A DNA stretch of 39,450 nucleotides from IMG/VR virus record IMGVR_UViG_3300027749_000236, positions 1 to 39,450 of that record; one strand, given 5' to 3'. This document shows positions 22,718 through 32,090 of this stretch, piece by piece. The notes beneath the pieces are model-generated. The model was given only the letters and a program-made list of their open reading frames with translations. It was not told the origin of the DNA and did no database searches. The stretch comes from a virus. Position 1 is the stretch's first letter, and each line of letters starts with the position of its first letter. The position numbers and the translations under genes are program-made.

Positions 22718-23059
22718 GTGGCTTTTATCTTAAAGCAGACTGCCAGTTACTTTTGGCCGGTAACTATCGAACTGCCTACCAGCGGCGGGCGGTTCGAAAA
22801 ACAGACTTTCGACGCTGAGTTTAAGCGGACTTCTCAAGAACGTATCAACGCCATTATGGCTGATGCTCGCGATCTGACGACCAACGATATCGCGGTGTGT
22901 CGTGAAATGATGGTGGGCTGGCGTGGTGTCAGCGACGACAGCGGCGAAATTCCGTTTTCAGAAGAGGCGCTGTCAATGTTGTTGGACATTCCAACGGTCG
23001 CCAATTCGGCTGTCACCGCTTGGATGGAAAGCCTAGCTGGCGCTAAGAGAAAAAACTAG
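22718..23059 (+). CDS. Tail assembly chaperone, short form (G-like)
   Basis: This 113-residue protein starts at GTG 22718 after GGGGGA. It binds the tape measure during tail assembly by analogy with lambda gpG. It is not in the final virion in lambda. The last codons AGA AAA AAC are followed by TAG, and the final AAAAAAC is a frameshift site leading into the longer form. The central DDSGEIPFSEEALSMLLDIP helix pattern is typical of such chaperones. Confidence 0.86.
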   Translation: MAFILKQTASYFWPVTIELPTSGGRFEKQTFDAEFKRTSQERINAIMADARDLTTNDIAVCREMMVGWRGVSDDSGEIPFSEEALSMLLDIPTVANSAVTAWMESLAGAKRKN

Positions 23060-23400
23060 AAGCCGCCGCGCAATACTGGGTGCGCGGCGGCACTTCCTAC
23101 GAAGACGCGATTGCTGATCTAAAGGGGTTTGGTGCGCCTGAAGACGTTATCGCTCAGTTAGAGGAAATACAGCAAGGTGAAGACTTTGATGTGTTTCCTG
23201 AGAACTGGGAAACTATGGAAGTATTTTTGCGCCTTCAAACTCAATGGCGCGTTTCACAAGGCGCGTTTATTGGGTTAGACTACAATGCAGCAAAATTCAT
23301 TTTTGATGTTTGCAAAATCGAAGATCAAAAAGAAACTCTTGATGGTCTTCAGATAATTGAATTTGCAGCGTTGAAGGCATTGAACGAACGGGCGAAATAA
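22718..23400 (+). CDS. Tail assembly chaperone, frameshifted long form (GT-like)
   Basis: A -1 slip at AAAAAAC (23050-23056) joins the short form to the downstream frame, giving 227 residues. After the slip the frame reads LEAAAQYWVRGGTSYEDAIADL, a good helix that runs straight into the DUF1799-like domain. The internal GTG at 23080 has no need to act as a start. In lambda the T part recruits the tail protein while G coats the tape measure; the ratio is set by the frameshift. The downstream frame ends where the tape-measure ATG begins (TAATG). Confidence 0.86.
23050..23091 (+). promoter_or_regulatory. -1 programmed ribosomal frameshift site with stem-loop
   Basis: The slippery heptamer A AAA AAC lies at 23050-23056 in the frame of the short chaperone. 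A five-base spacer (23057-23061) follows. The stem is GCCGCCGCGC (23062-23071) pairing with GCGCGGCGGC (23082-23091), ten perfect G-C pairs with a ten-base loop. This is the canonical arrangement for -1 frameshifting. Confidence 0.9.
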
Positions 23401-25685
23401 TGGCGATGAATATCACCGAAGCCAAGGTTAGGATCACCGCGCAAACTGTCGGTGAGCAGAACATTGACGCCCTAAAAAGACAGATTGAAGGTCTTCACAA
23501 AAGCGTCGGCGGTATCAGTAAGGGCTTTGAACGGTTTGGCGCTCTTGCCAAGGGGTTCATTGGCGCTGAACTGGTCAAGGGCTTTGGCAATTTCATTTAT
23601 AAGTCCATCGAACTTGGCGATCACCTGAACGACCTGTCGCAAAAATTCGGCGTGTCTGTCGAAGCAATTTCGACGTTTTCTGATGCCGGTGCTACTGCTG
23701 GCGCTGACCTTGAAACGGTCGCGAAATCCTTCGCCAAATTGTCCAAGGCGGAAGTCGAGGCAGCAACCGGAAACAAGGCGGCGGCGGGTGCTTTTAAGGT
23801 TCTGGGTTTGTCTGTCAAAGACGCTAACGGCAACCTAAAAGATGCCGGTGTGATGGCGCTGGATATTGCCGACAAATTTAAGACGATGAAGGACGGCCCA
23901 GAAAAGGCCGCTTTGTCCATGAAGCTGTTCGGCAAGGCTGGGGCCGATATGATCCCAACGCTGAACATGGGCAGCGCCGCGATTGAGCAGTTTGGAAGCA
24001 AGATGTCTGGCGATTTCGCCCGAATGGCTGACGCCTTCAACGACAAGATCGAAGGCATAAAAATTAAGTTCCGTAACCTATCTATCGTGGGCGCTACGGA
24101 ATTGCTGCCAACCTTGAACGACATCATTGATGCGTTCAGCGGTTTGGAAAGCCAAGGCCCAGATGCGGTGACGTTCTTCGACGGCGTGGGCGAACTGGCC
24201 CGTCTGGCGGCGTTTGCTCTGGGCGAAGTTTACTTTGCGGTTATGGATGTCGGCGGCGCTCTCGCCACGGCGGCGCAACAGGCTTGGGCTATTGCTCACG
24301 GAAACTGGGAAAAAGTTAAGCAGCTTCAGAAGGAACGGGACGCTGACCAAACGGCTCGCAATCTTTCTGAAAAAGCGTTCATGGATAAGATGCTTAAAAA
24401 CTCGCTGGTCTTTGGCAGCGGGAGCATCGCGCAGATCAAGGCGCGTCAACAGGCATCGGTTAAGCCAGCCGCGCCACGGCTAGGTCAAGGCGGTTTGCCT
24501 GATCTTTCCGCACTGGACACCACGGCGGCTGACGAAGGCAAAAAGAAACTTGAAGAATACGAAGCTGCGCTTGGTGGCCTAAAGGGTAAGGCCGCGCAAC
24601 TCAATTTCGAAATTGCCAACTTTGCGAAGTATGGCGACAAGGTGACGAGCGCACAGGGTGCGCTGATGCGGTTTGAGACCACACAGGGTAAGTTTAAAGA
24701 CGATACGACCGCGCAAAAAACAGCATTGATAGAAGCCGCTGATGCGGTTGATAAGTTGACCGAAGCGCGGGTTCTGCAAAATAAGGTTGATGCTGAAGGC
24801 AAAGACATTGCCAAATCAAAAATCGGCTGGGAAGCCGACACGCAAGCCATTCTAGATCAGGGCAAGGCTCTGACTATGACTGCGTTTGATTATGATCAAA
24901 TGATCGCCCGTAAAAAGAAGATTGCTGAAATTGATCAGCATATTGTCGATTGGGAAACCACGACAGCAAAAGCCTATAGAGATGGCGCGTTGGCTGCGTT
25001 TGATCACGGCCAAGAATTAGAGCGGCTGGCGAAGCAAAAAGAAAATACGTTTGGCGGCGGGGCTAGTGCGGCCATAACATCATATGGCAAGGACATTGCA
25101 AACGTCGGGCAACATGCTTTTGACGCTTGGACAAACGCGCTTAAAGGCACCGAAGACGCCCTAGTGAATTTTGCCATGACCGGAAAGCTGTCGTTCAAAA
25201 ATTTAGCTAACAGCATTATTGCGGACCTAATTCGAATTGCTATTCAGCAAGCGATTATGAAACCGCTAATGATGTTTCTTGGCTTACCTATGGCAAACGG
25301 CGGCGCTTTCAGTGGCGGCAGTCAGGTTAGCATAAATGCTAACGGCAACGCCTTTGGTTCGCAGGGCGTAATGGCGTTCGCCAGCGGCGGTGTTGTTAAT
25401 CAGCCCACGATGTTTCGTCACGGCGGCGGGCTAGGTGTGATGGGCGAGGCTGGTCCTGAGGCGATTATGCCGCTACGGAGGCTCTCAAGTGGTCGGCTGG
25501 GCGTCGAGAGTGCCGGTGGTGGCGGCGGCACCCAGAACGTCGTTGTGAACGTAAGCGTCGAGGGTGGTGGCTCACAAGCCAGTGGCGATCCCGGCAAGGC
25601 TAATGAACTGGGCAAATTGGTGGCGAACGCTGTTCGGGTCGAACTGGTTCAGCAAAAACGCCCCGGCGGATTGTTGGCGGCATAA
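23400..25685 (+). CDS. Tail tape measure protein (lambda H-like)
   Basis: This 761-residue protein has a tape-measure layout. There is an N-terminal helical region with KGFIGAELVKGFGNFIYKS, a long helical and alanine/lysine-rich middle, and a hydrophobic segment near residues 600-625 (SIIADLIRIAIQQAIMKPLM). It ends in the conserved C-terminal GGAFSGGSQV and GVVNQPTMFRHGGGLG, then EAGPEAIMPLRRLSSGRLGV. The C-terminal pattern is shared with lambda gpH, where the end is cleaved. By the usual rule of about 0.15 nm per residue the tail would be near 115 nm; that is an estimate. Confidence 0.92.
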   Translation: MAMNITEAKVRITAQTVGEQNIDALKRQIEGLHKSVGGISKGFERFGALAKGFIGAELVKGFGNFIYKSIELGDHLNDLSQKFGVSVEAISTFSDAGATAGADLETVAKSFAKLSKAEVEAATGNKAAAGAFKVLGLSVKDANGNLKDAGVMALDIADKFKTMKDGPEKAALSMKLFGKAGADMIPTLNMGSAAIEQFGSKMSGDFARMADAFNDKIEGIKIKFRNLSIVGATELLPTLNDIIDAFSGLESQGPDAVTFFDGVGELARLAAFALGEVYFAVMDVGGALATAAQQAWAIAHGNWEKVKQLQKERDADQTARNLSEKAFMDKMLKNSLVFGSGSIAQIKARQQASVKPAAPRLGQGGLPDLSALDTTAADEGKKKLEEYEAALGGLKGKAAQLNFEIANFAKYGDKVTSAQGALMRFETTQGKFKDDTTAQKTALIEAADAVDKLTEARVLQNKVDAEGKDIAKSKIGWEADTQAILDQGKALTMTAFDYDQMIARKKKIAEIDQHIVDWETTTAKAYRDGALAAFDHGQELERLAKQKENTFGGGASAAITSYGKDIANVGQHAFDAWTNALKGTEDALVNFAMTGKLSFKNLANSIIADLIRIAIQQAIMKPLMMFLGLPMANGGAFSGGSQVSINANGNAFGSQGVMAFASGGVVNQPTMFRHGGGLGVMGEAGPEAIMPLRRLSSGRLGVESAGGGGGTQNVVVNVSVEGGGSQASGDPGKANELGKLVANAVRVELVQQKRPGGLLAA

Positions 25686-26021
25686 ATGGCGACGTTCACA
25701 TACACAGCAGATTTCGGCGCATCGTTCACGGTCAAGCCCAGCGTCCGCGTGTCGAAGTTCGGTGACGGTTACGAGCAGCGTCAGGCCAATGGTCTGAACA
25801 CGCAGCCTAAGACGTGGAACCTAAAGTTCTCGCTGCGGACAGACGCAGAGGCGAACGCAATCACGACATTCCTTGAAACTGCGGCTGCTGTATCCAGTTT
25901 TGACTGGACCGATATAAACGGCACTGCCGGTAAATATGTTTGCCGGTCTTGGGACAGGTCTAAGGATCGGTATAATCTAAACACTGTGTCCGCACAGTTT
26001 GAACAGGTATATGAGCCATGA
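25686..26021 (+). CDS. Minor tail protein M-like (distal tail)
   Basis: This 111-residue protein has the hallmark of lambda gpM-type proteins: KPSVRVSKFGDGYEQRQANG, then TWNLKFSLRT and a C-terminal TVSAQFEQVYEP. By family it forms part of the tail-tip complex that starts tube assembly. It directly follows the tape measure (TAAATG) and precedes the small fibre and L, in lambda order. Confidence 0.88.
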   Translation: MATFTYTADFGASFTVKPSVRVSKFGDGYEQRQANGLNTQPKTWNLKFSLRTDAEANAITTFLETAAAVSSFDWTDINGTAGKYVCRSWDRSKDRYNLNTVSAQFEQVYEP

Positions 26022-26512
26022 GTACTATTGTAACTCGCGCTGGTAAGGGTTCCGCTCTGACGTTTGTCGAGGTGGACGCAAACTTTACGAACCTGAACAC
26101 TGGTAAAATCGAAAAGACTGGTGACACCATGACGGGTGCCTTAGTGGCAACCGGCCTGACCTCAAACGCCAACGGTGTCGGCTACGCCACGGGTGCCGGG
26201 GGAGCCGTCACGCAGTTAACCAGTAAGGCGACGGGTGCCACGTTAAGCAAGCCGTCCGGTGCCATCACCATGAACGCCGCAGCCCTAGCAGCGGCCACCA
26301 CCGTTTCATTCGTCCTGACCAATACGTTCATCGCCGCAACTGACGTTGTAATTGTGAACATTAAATCCGGAGGCACGGTTGGGGCATATACGGTGACAGT
26401 ATCGGCAATCGCAGCAGGGTCTTGCACAATTAGCATTCGCAATGAAAGCGCCGGTTCATTATCAGAAGCCGTTGTTCTTAATTTCTCGGTTATTAAAGCC
26501 GTCGCAGCGTAA
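26018..26512 (+). CDS. Small fibre-like tail protein
   Basis: This 164-residue protein starts STIVTRAGKGSALTFVEVDA and NFTNLNTGKIEKTGDTMTGAL, the typical N-terminal pattern of phage tail-fibre proteins. It then has Gly/Ala/Thr-rich beta repeats and a compact C-terminus. In lambda no gene lies between M and L, so this is an insertion. It could be a tip-attached adhesin or decoration. It overlaps the M stop by four bases. Confidence 0.65.
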   Translation: MSTIVTRAGKGSALTFVEVDANFTNLNTGKIEKTGDTMTGALVATGLTSNANGVGYATGAGGAVTQLTSKATGATLSKPSGAITMNAAALAAATTVSFVLTNTFIAATDVVIVNIKSGGTVGAYTVTVSAIAAGSCTISIRNESAGSLSEAVVLNFSVIKAVAA

Positions 26513-26521
26513 GGGCATTTC

Positions 26522-27283
26522 GTGGCCGCAGACGTTCTAAATTATGTCGTACCCGGTTATTGGGTTGACGGATATACAGTTTCATTTTCGTCTGTCGCGG
26601 CGGAAATTCAAAAACTTGCGCCATCCGCAATAATCGAAATGTTCGAAATTGACGCTTCCGTGGTCGGGGGTGGGACGTATCGGTTTCATGCGGGTAAGAA
26701 CAATCTGGTCGGTGATCTGGTCTGGAATAGCCAGACCTATAGCGCCTATCCGATTGAGGTGACGGGTTTTGAGTGGTCGGGCAAGGGGCAGCTTCCACGT
26801 CCGACCATGACCGTATCCAACGCCCTTGGGACTATCACGGCGCTGGTCGTTCTGTACGACGATCTGGCGGGATGCAAGGTCACGCGGATCAGAACGCTGG
26901 CGAAATTTCTGGACGCGGCGAACTTTTCGGGCGGAAACGCTTCGGCTGATCCGACTGCTGAATTTACCCGCGATGTTTATTACATCGACCGAAAGGCGAC
27001 CGAGAACCGCGAGATCGTGCAGTTTGAACTGGCGGCGGCGCTCGACCTAGCCGGGGTGGGGCTTCCGCGCCGACAGGTGATCCAGAACTATTGCCCTTGG
27101 ACTTATCGCGGCGCTGAGTGTGGTTATACCGGCACCTCATACTTTGACACCAGCGACGTGTCGGTGGGGACGTTGGGGCAGGATGTTTGCGGCAAACGCT
27201 TATCATCGTGCCGCGCACGGTTTGGACAATATGCCGAACTGCCCTATGGCGGTTTTCCAGCGGCGGGGCTTTTAAAATTATGA
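26522..27283 (+). CDS. Minor tail protein L-like (tail tip, Fe-S type)
   Basis: This 253-residue protein matches lambda gpL: a beta-rich first half, DVYYIDRKATENREIVQFEL, and a C-terminal NYCPWTYRGAECGY with further cysteines in DVCGKRLSSC. These four cysteines correspond to the cluster ligands reported for lambda gpL, which binds an iron-sulfur cluster. It starts at GTG 26522. Its stop overlaps the K-like start (ATGA). Confidence 0.9.
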   Translation: MAADVLNYVVPGYWVDGYTVSFSSVAAEIQKLAPSAIIEMFEIDASVVGGGTYRFHAGKNNLVGDLVWNSQTYSAYPIEVTGFEWSGKGQLPRPTMTVSNALGTITALVVLYDDLAGCKVTRIRTLAKFLDAANFSGGNASADPTAEFTRDVYYIDRKATENREIVQFELAAALDLAGVGLPRRQVIQNYCPWTYRGAECGYTGTSYFDTSDVSVGTLGQDVCGKRLSSCRARFGQYAELPYGGFPAAGLLKL

Positions 27284-27999
27284 CACCGGAAACACGCGCA
27301 GCGGCGCTTGAACATGCCAAGGTTGAATTTCCCAAAGAGGCTTGCGGCGTCGTTGTTATCGTCAAGGGCCGTGAACGGTTTTGGCCGTGCAAAAATATCA
27401 ACCCCAATGGTCACGACCAGTTTTCGATTTGCCCAGAGGATTACGCAGAGGCCGAAGAGGCCGGGGAGATCACAGCGATATTTCACAGCCATGTGAACCT
27501 ACCGCCCGATCCCAGCGAGGCCGATAAGGTCTCCTGTGAGGCCACAGGGCTGCGTTGGCACATTGTCTGCATACCAACTGAGCAGTGGGCAGAGTTCGAG
27601 CCGTGCGGCTACGAGGCACCGCTGGTTGGTCGTCCGTTCTCATTTGGAACGCTCGACTGTTGGGCGCTGGTGCGGGACTGGTACAAGCGCGAGCGAGACG
27701 TTGATTTGATCAACCTAAATCGTCAGAACAATTTTTGGGAGCGCGGCGAAAATCTGCTGGGTGATAATTACAAGAAGGCCGGTTTTAGAGACTTATTCGA
27801 AGATGAGGAACTAGAAACGGGCGATGTGATTATGATGCAGACGGGAAATTCTCGGTTTCCAAATCATGTGGCATTATATCTGGGTGATGATATTATTATG
27901 CACCACGTCGAGAATAGACTTTCTAGCCGCGACGTTTATGGTGGGTACTTCAAAAAGCATACTGTGAAGGTGGTGCGTCTTGCGAACGGTCAGGCTTAA
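27280..27999 (+). CDS. Tail assembly protein K-like (JAB metalloprotease plus NlpC/P60)
   Basis: This 239-residue protein starts at ATG 27280 in the ATGA overlap; a longer frame from 27187 is not used. Residues 1-110 form a JAB/JAMM-like domain with KEACGVVV and FHSHVNLPPDPSEAD (HxH...SxxD zinc ligands). Residues 125-239 form an NlpC/P60 domain with FGTLDCWALVRDWY (catalytic Cys) and PNHVALYLGDDIIMHH (His). By family it processes tail-tip parts or cuts peptidoglycan during entry. It overlaps the I-like gene by 20 bases. Confidence 0.9.
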   Translation: MTPETRAAALEHAKVEFPKEACGVVVIVKGRERFWPCKNINPNGHDQFSICPEDYAEAEEAGEITAIFHSHVNLPPDPSEADKVSCEATGLRWHIVCIPTEQWAEFEPCGYEAPLVGRPFSFGTLDCWALVRDWYKRERDVDLINLNRQNNFWERGENLLGDNYKKAGFRDLFEDEELETGDVIMMQTGNSRFPNHVALYLGDDIIMHHVENRLSSRDVYGGYFKKHTVKVVRLANGQA

Positions 28000-28669
28000 T
28001 GGTGCGCTGGGCAAGAAGTACGGGCGCATACACAAACTAGCAGTAAAAACACCGGCTGAAGCTGTTCGCGCTCTGTGCGCTAACTATCCCGAATTTTACA
28101 ATGATCTAGCCAAATCCCACGAAAAGGGAGTGGCCTATAAGTGCATCTTGGACAAAGAACGTGTTGGCGAGGATGCGCTGGCATATCCAATTTCGCGGTC
28201 GTTTTCAATTACGCCGGTCGTGGCTGGTGCGGGTAAGGTTGGAACTATCATTCTAGGCATTGCGCTGATTGCCACAGCGTTTTTGACGTTCGGTGCGTCT
28301 CTTGCGGTTCCGGCAATGGCGGGATTTGGCGCAATGACGACCACAGGGATCGGGTTTTTGGGGCTGACCTACGCCAACATCGCGTGGTTGGGTGTGGCTA
28401 TAACCCTATCCGGTGTCTCTCAGCTATTGTCTCCATCTGTTAAACAAACACAGCAGAGCGGCCAGCAGGAACAAAACAATTATTTCAACGGTCCAGTAAA
28501 CGCGACGGCTCAAGGCATCGCCGTTCCGGTTGGATACGGTCGGATGATTGTAGGAAGCGCGGTAATCAGTGCGGCGATTACTGTTGAAGACAAGCCTATT
28601 GGATATGACGGCAGCGGAAATATTATTAACCCTTACGACCTACCCCTAACGGGCTTTGCGGTATTCTAG
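27980..28669 (+). CDS. Tail assembly protein I-like
   Basis: This 229-residue protein resembles lambda gpI. The start TVRLNGALGKKYGRIHKLAV with KTPAEAVRALCANYPEF aligns by eye to the gpI start. A long hydrophobic Gly/Ala segment follows (TIILGIALIATAFLTFGASL). The C-terminal NYFNGPVNATAQGIAVPVGYGRMIVGS is also conserved. TTG 27980 is kept as the start because homology begins there. In lambda gpI is needed for tail-tip assembly. The gene overlaps the K-like frame. Confidence 0.86.
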   Translation: MRTVRLNGALGKKYGRIHKLAVKTPAEAVRALCANYPEFYNDLAKSHEKGVAYKCILDKERVGEDALAYPISRSFSITPVVAGAGKVGTIILGIALIATAFLTFGASLAVPAMAGFGAMTTTGIGFLGLTYANIAWLGVAITLSGVSQLLSPSVKQTQQSGQQEQNNYFNGPVNATAQGIAVPVGYGRMIVGSAVISAAITVEDKPIGYDGSGNIINPYDLPLTGFAVF

Positions 28670-28670
28670 G

Positions 28671-31600
28671 ATGACGAAACCAATCATTTCAGGTGCTGGC
28701 GGTAAGGGCGGTGGATCGGGCGGTGGTCTAAGCGAAACCGCAGACACCCTAAAATCCACTAGTTATGCACAAGTTCTAGATTTGATTTCCGAAGGCGAGA
28801 TCGGCGGTCTGGTTGATGGCTTAAAGTCGATCTATCTGGACGACACACCGATCCAAAACGCTGACGGAACAAATAATTTTACCGGCGTTCAGTACGTCAC
28901 GGTAAACGGCACCCAGACCCAATCGACCATTTCCGGTTACGACCAAGTGCGTAACGAAGTTATTGTCAGCGTCGAGGCTAAAATCTCTGGCGGACCCGTC
29001 GTTAGGTCAATCACCAACACAAACATCACGTCAGTCGGTGTCACGGTGCAGCTTCCGGCCCTGTCCTACATGGACAGCACGGGTGCGCTGGGAGGCTCAT
29101 CCGTTAACTACGCCATCGACCTTCAGAATAACGGCGGCGGATACGTCGAGAAAATTAACGACACGGTTAACGGTAAGTCGTCTGGTTCCTACGAGCGTCA
29201 GTACCGGATCAACCTTCCAGCACCGGGGCCGTGGGATATCCGGCTGCGGCGTATCACCGCTGACAGCACGTCTGGAAACCTGAATAATAAGACCTATTGG
29301 AAATCTTACACCGAGATCATTGACGCCAAAATGCGCTATCCGAACAGCGCACTGGTTGCCATGAAAGTCGATGCCAGTCAGTTTCGTGCAATCCCTAAGC
29401 GAGGGTACGATATGAAACTGCTCAAAATTCAAATCCCGACCAACGCCACGGTTAGGGCTGACGGCTCTTTGTCATACAGCGGCACATGGGACGGTACATT
29501 TCAGATCGCATGGTCGGCCAATCCTGCTTGGTGCTTCTATGACCTGATGAACACAGATCGGTATGGTCTGGGTAAATATATTGACACCACCCAGATCGAC
29601 AAATGGTCCCTGTATGAAATTGGTAAGTATTGCGACGAATTGATCAGCGATGGGTTTGGTGGTACTGAACCAAGGTTTACTTGCAACCTATTAATTAATA
29701 CCAGACAAGATGCCTATAAAGTCATTAATGACTTTGCATCTATGTTTCGTGGCATGGTCTATTGGTCAAGCGGATCGCTTACTGCTGTTCAAGACGCACC
29801 CAAAGACCCCGTTTATCTGTTCACGACCGCTAACGTCATGGATGGCGTGTTTTCGTATCAGGGCAGCAGCGCCAAGGCACGACACACGGTCGCTCTCGTG
29901 ACGTGGAACGACCCCAGCGATATGTACCGGCAGAAGGTCGAGTACGTCGAAGACACGACCGGCATCGCTCGATACGGCGTGATCGAAACAGACGTTTTGG
30001 CGTTTGGTTGCACTAGCCGGGGACAGGCGCACCGTGTCGGTCGCTGGATACTTTACAGCGAGCGTTACGAAACTGAAGTTGTCGGGTTCAAGACCGGCAC
30101 CGAAGGCGCACCATGCCGCCCCGGCGATATTATTTTGGTCGCTGACAGTTACCGCGCCGGTCAGCGGATTGGCGGGCGAATTAGCAGCGCCACAACCACT
30201 CAGGTCACGGTCGATAGTCTGACAGTCGCGCCATCGGGAACGGCTACACTGTACGTTGTGGACCCAGACGGTCGCGCATATTCCGCGCCGGTTTCGTCAG
30301 TCGTCGGCAACGTAATTACGGTTTCCACTGCGTTCCCGGTTGCGCCAAACGCCCAGTCGCAGTGGCTGTTATCCACCACATCAGTTGCGGCCCAAAAATT
30401 CCGCGTCCTGTCAGTGGTTGAAAACGATAACCACGAACACGAAATCACCGCGCTGGAACACTACTCAGACAAATATAATCTGATCGAAAACGGGATCGCC
30501 CTACAGGCTCGAAATTTTACGTCCCTGTCGCCTACGCCATCGACTGTTTCCAGCGTCACGTTAAGCGAGAGCCTGTACAAATATCAATCAGACGTGCGGG
30601 CGAAGGTCACGGCGAACTGGACCGCTACAACCGGCGCGTCAGCCTATCGGATCGACTGGCGTCAGTCGGATGGAAACTTTAACACCGACACGACATCGGC
30701 GCTCGATTACGACATCCTGAACACGACCGCTCAAAAGTACGAAGTTCGTGTTACTGCGGTCGGCCCGTTCGGAAACGTCGCCAAGACCTACGCCGTTGCA
30801 ACCCTAAACGCACTAGGCAAAACTGCCCCACCGGCAGATGTTGCCGGGTTCAACGCCAGCATTGACAGCACTATCGGTGTCACCCTGTCGTGGTCGTCGG
30901 TGGCCGATCTTGACCTTGACCAGTACGAGATTAGGCAGGGCGCAAGCTGGGCGGCTGGGACGATCATTACGCGGGTAAAGGCGAACACTTACAAGATCGG
31001 CACCATAAATGGTACCAGTCAGACCTATTGGATCAAGGCGGTCGATACCACCGGCAACTACAGCACCAACGCAACCAGCGTAGTAACGTCAATATCAGCG
31101 CCCACATCCGTAACGATCACGGCACAGGTGATTGACAATAACGTCCTGCTGAAGTGGACCAGCGCAACCAGCACACTGAACGTCGATTATTACGAAATCC
31201 GGCGCGGCTCGACATGGGCTGGCGGAACGGTCGTCGGGCGTGTCGCAAATGCCACATTCACCACGCTGTTCGAAACTGCCGCTGGGTCGTACACATACTG
31301 GATTGCTGGCGTCGATATCGGCGGGAACTACGGCGGCACCGGCAGCGTCACCGCAACGGTCAACCAGCCGCCTGATTACGTCCTGTTCCTGAATTATCCA
31401 TCCACCTTCAGTGGGACGAAATCAAATGCCGTCGCTTCTGACGGTGGCCTTTATATGGCGCTGGATACATCGGAAACATGGACAACTCACTTCACGTTGC
31501 GAGGGTGGACTACGCCTCAAGATCAAATCACGGCTGGCTATTCGTATTTTTCGCAGCCGACTGCTACAGTTGGATATTATGAAGAGGTTGTAGATTATGG

Positions 31601-32090
31601 CGCAACTATTGGATCATCTAAGGTTTCGGTAGTCAGCACATACAATACAGCGTTCGGTTCAGCGACTATTACACCAACAATTAGTGTTTCAAACACATCG
31701 GCCACCGGCCCGTGGACCAACTATGCTGGCGTTACCGAAGTATATGCAACCACGTTTAGGTATATTAAAATCAGATATGATGTAACGTCGGCTGGCGGTG
31801 ACGATCTGGTTCAGTTCACGTCTATTAACGTAAAACTAGACGCTAAACAGAAAACAGACTTTGGCACCGTGTCCGCTGTATCGACAGATGTTGGTGGAAC
31901 AACAGTAACATTTAACAGTGCGTTTACATCTGTAACGACGATTAATCTAACGCCGCTTGGAACAGCGGCACGATACGCGATCTATGATTTTGCCGGTGGT
32001 GCAAATCCAACAACATTTAAGGTACTATTGTACGACAGTGCGGGCGCGAGACTGTCTGGCACAGTGTCTTGGACAGCGAGAGGTTACTAA
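28671..32090 (+). CDS. Tail tip attachment / host-specificity protein (J-like)
   Basis: This 1139-residue protein is of the lambda gpJ type. It has a flexible Gly-rich start, ETADTLKSTSYAQVLDLISEGE and GLVDGLKSIYLDDTPIQNADG, the hub domains, and three fibronectin-III-like units around residues 620-900 (for example YEIRQGASWAAGTIITRV and YEIRRGSTWAGGTVVGRV). It ends in a C-terminal domain from about residue 905. The last part probably contacts the receptor; its DNA is more AT-rich. ATG 28671 is preferred over an in-frame TTG at 28656 because it begins the homology. By family it forms the tip trimer that fixes host range. Confidence 0.92.
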   Translation: MTKPIISGAGGKGGGSGGGLSETADTLKSTSYAQVLDLISEGEIGGLVDGLKSIYLDDTPIQNADGTNNFTGVQYVTVNGTQTQSTISGYDQVRNEVIVSVEAKISGGPVVRSITNTNITSVGVTVQLPALSYMDSTGALGGSSVNYAIDLQNNGGGYVEKINDTVNGKSSGSYERQYRINLPAPGPWDIRLRRITADSTSGNLNNKTYWKSYTEIIDAKMRYPNSALVAMKVDASQFRAIPKRGYDMKLLKIQIPTNATVRADGSLSYSGTWDGTFQIAWSANPAWCFYDLMNTDRYGLGKYIDTTQIDKWSLYEIGKYCDELISDGFGGTEPRFTCNLLINTRQDAYKVINDFASMFRGMVYWSSGSLTAVQDAPKDPVYLFTTANVMDGVFSYQGSSAKARHTVALVTWNDPSDMYRQKVEYVEDTTGIARYGVIETDVLAFGCTSRGQAHRVGRWILYSERYETEVVGFKTGTEGAPCRPGDIILVADSYRAGQRIGGRISSATTTQVTVDSLTVAPSGTATLYVVDPDGRAYSAPVSSVVGNVITVSTAFPVAPNAQSQWLLSTTSVAAQKFRVLSVVENDNHEHEITALEHYSDKYNLIENGIALQARNFTSLSPTPSTVSSVTLSESLYKYQSDVRAKVTANWTATTGASAYRIDWRQSDGNFNTDTTSALDYDILNTTAQKYEVRVTAVGPFGNVAKTYAVATLNALGKTAPPADVAGFNASIDSTIGVTLSWSSVADLDLDQYEIRQGASWAAGTIITRVKANTYKIGTINGTSQTYWIKAVDTTGNYSTNATSVVTSISAPTSVTITAQVIDNNVLLKWTSATSTLNVDYYEIRRGSTWAGGTVVGRVANATFTTLFETAAGSYTYWIAGVDIGGNYGGTGSVTATVNQPPDYVLFLNYPSTFSGTKSNAVASDGGLYMALDTSETWTTHFTLRGWTTPQDQITAGYSYFSQPTATVGYYEEVVDYGATIGSSKVSVVSTYNTAFGSATITPTISVSNTSATGPWTNYAGVTEVYATTFRYIKIRYDVTSAGGDDLVQFTSINVKLDAKQKTDFGTVSAVSTDVGGTTVTFNSAFTSVTTINLTPLGTAARYAIYDFAGGANPTTFKVLLYDSAGARLSGTVSWTARGY

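Noticed and set aside
23080-23400. Separate tail gene starting at GTG 23080
   Set aside because: The GTG sits in the frameshift stem-loop with no ribosome site, and the -1 slip gives a continuous frame into it.
27187-27279. Extended start for the K-like protein
   Set aside because: The extra 31 residues lie inside the L gene and are not part of the JAB domain; ATG 27280 in an ATGA overlap is better.
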